Below the pieces are notes generated by a model. That model saw nothing but the letters and a program-made list of their open reading frames with translations, made no database searches and was not told where the DNA came from. A stretch of DNA of 64,000 bases. It comes from Dasyornis broadbenti (Eukaryota; Chordata; Aves; Passeriformes; Dasyornithidae). Of this stretch, positions 63,001 through 64,000 are shown in pieces. Made by a program: the position numbers and the translations under genes. Where the stretch lies: contig VZRN01005169.1 in assembly GCA_013397935.1 (NCBI GenBank), positions 310,001-374,000 of the forward strand, given 5' to 3'. Position 1 is the first letter of the stretch; each line of letters begins with the position of its first letter.

Positions 63001-64000
63001 GAAATTAATTAGATTGCAATGATAGGGTGTAAGTGCTGTGTCACTCTTAATTCGGTGATTAAAGTCAGCTAAAAATAAAGCTACCGTGATGAAACACAGT
63101 GGAGTTGAAGATGGTTGTTTCCCACAGCTATCAGGGACAGAGAACCTGATTTTGCAGTAGAGAATGTTTAGTCACAAAATAGAACACAGTGGAGATGACC
63201 CAAGGAAGGAGACAAATCATGGGTAACACATGCCCATCCCGGCTGAATGTGTGGGGCTGTTGCACATCTGCAGCACGCAGGAGATGGATGCAAATGGAAA
63301 CAGCTCTGACTATTAGCTCGTCTTGTGCAGGAGGTTGGTACACAATGTATTTACCCACAGAGTCCTTTGCACCAACCTGAACATTTCTCATGGTTAAGTG
63401 CATTTCTCATGATTCAGAGGTTGCAAGATTGGTGTATACAGACAGACATTATGAAAGAGACCTTGGAACTGCACTGAACACCTGTGTATCTGCCTGCTTT
63501 TCACCCTTCATGTGTCCTAAAGCAGTAAAGTATGAACCTTCGCAGTGTCATTACCAAACTACTGATGCTGTTATGGCTGTTTTGGTTTTGGGATGAAGCC
63601 ACAGCACATTATTGGTCCTTTTTCATACCACATCCATAAGCACATGTGGTCTGTATGTAAACTCAGATCTATTCCTCATATATTTACATTTCTGTTCGCT
63701 GGATGAGGAGCTCTGCCACAAGTGTAAAGGCACATTTGGCCCTGTGCTGTTGTGTAAATGTCAGCTTGGTAGAGAGGAGCCAGAATGGCGTCAGGGACAC
63801 GTAAGAAACAAGTGAAACTGGAGAAATGCGAACCTGTTGTTTTTGAAGCCTGGTGAGTAGGAGTCTGATCCTCCAACTCCAATATTAGTTAATGGGATCT
63901 GAATGCTTGACTCCCACACACAGCTCTGAAAATTTACTCCATCTGCTCCATTCCTTGTTATCTTGCCTTTTTTTTTCTTTTTCCATAGCAGAAAAGACAG
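60083..64000. other. Intergenic, no gene recognised
   Basis: AT-rich, with a T run and (GTT)n near 60150-60178 and a 22-bp tandem repeat at 62454-62504. The last bases form a splice-acceptor-like sequence cut off by the window edge. Confidence 0.5.
62454..62504 (+). repeat. 22-bp tandem repeat, about 2.3 copies
   Basis: Two units at 62454-62475 and 62476-62497 that differ at two positions (GCTGCTC versus GTTACTC), plus a partial third (GACTTTA). Confidence 0.93.

Noticed and set aside
1..64000. CRISPR arrays, operons, prophage or other prokaryotic systems
   Set aside because: The window is vertebrate DNA with a spliced gene and CR1 LINEs. No regularly spaced repeats of the CRISPR type were seen.

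Overview
The window looks like vertebrate nuclear DNA, most probably from a bird. The evidence is small exons with GT/AG borders in large AT-rich introns, several CR1 (chicken repeat 1) LINE tails, an old MIR-type SINE, and no bacterial-style gene packing. A songbird is possible, but that is inference only. There is one ambiguous base (8082) and one 18-base gap of Ns (37406-37423), so this is a draft assembly.

Layout. Positions 1-11206 hold the 3' part of FAM107B on the + strand. The three coding exons are 1767-1950 (usual start codon at 1823), 5977-6130 and 8085-8201. Together they encode a complete 132-residue short isoform. A roughly 3 kb 3' UTR follows and ends at a canonical AATAAA (11184-11189) with a GT-rich downstream element. 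No other protein-coding gene could be recognised. Positions 11207-64000 are best read as the gene-poor interval downstream of FAM107B. In other vertebrates the next gene in the same orientation is FRMD4A. I saw none of its FERM-domain exons here, so its start probably lies beyond the window.

The intergenic part holds scattered repeats. These are: an old CR1/L3-like fragment (~11940-12035); a good CR1 3' end (15129-15641); a CR1 reverse-transcriptase C-terminal remnant with a visible frameshift (17661-18150); a minus-strand CR1 interrupted by a plus-strand CR1 tail (22312-22575); a decayed CR1 (40425-40670); two diverged copies of one LTR-like family (47365-47950 and 54930-55600); a minus-strand CR1 tail (55787-55905); and a MIR-like SINE (59970-60082). 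Candidate regulatory DNA includes a CpG cluster with an upstream TATA box (15704-15960), a CpG/NRF1-like and homeodomain/E-box block (31690-31935), a TATA/MEF2 box (39162-39171), and a TATA box with paired E-boxes (57743-57772).

Most open frames in the window are short, overlap on both strands and match no family I know. I treat them as chance. I found no convincing new biological system. The most checkable leads are the competing splice acceptor and ambiguous base at the last FAM107B exon, and the CpG/TATA block at 15.7 kb.
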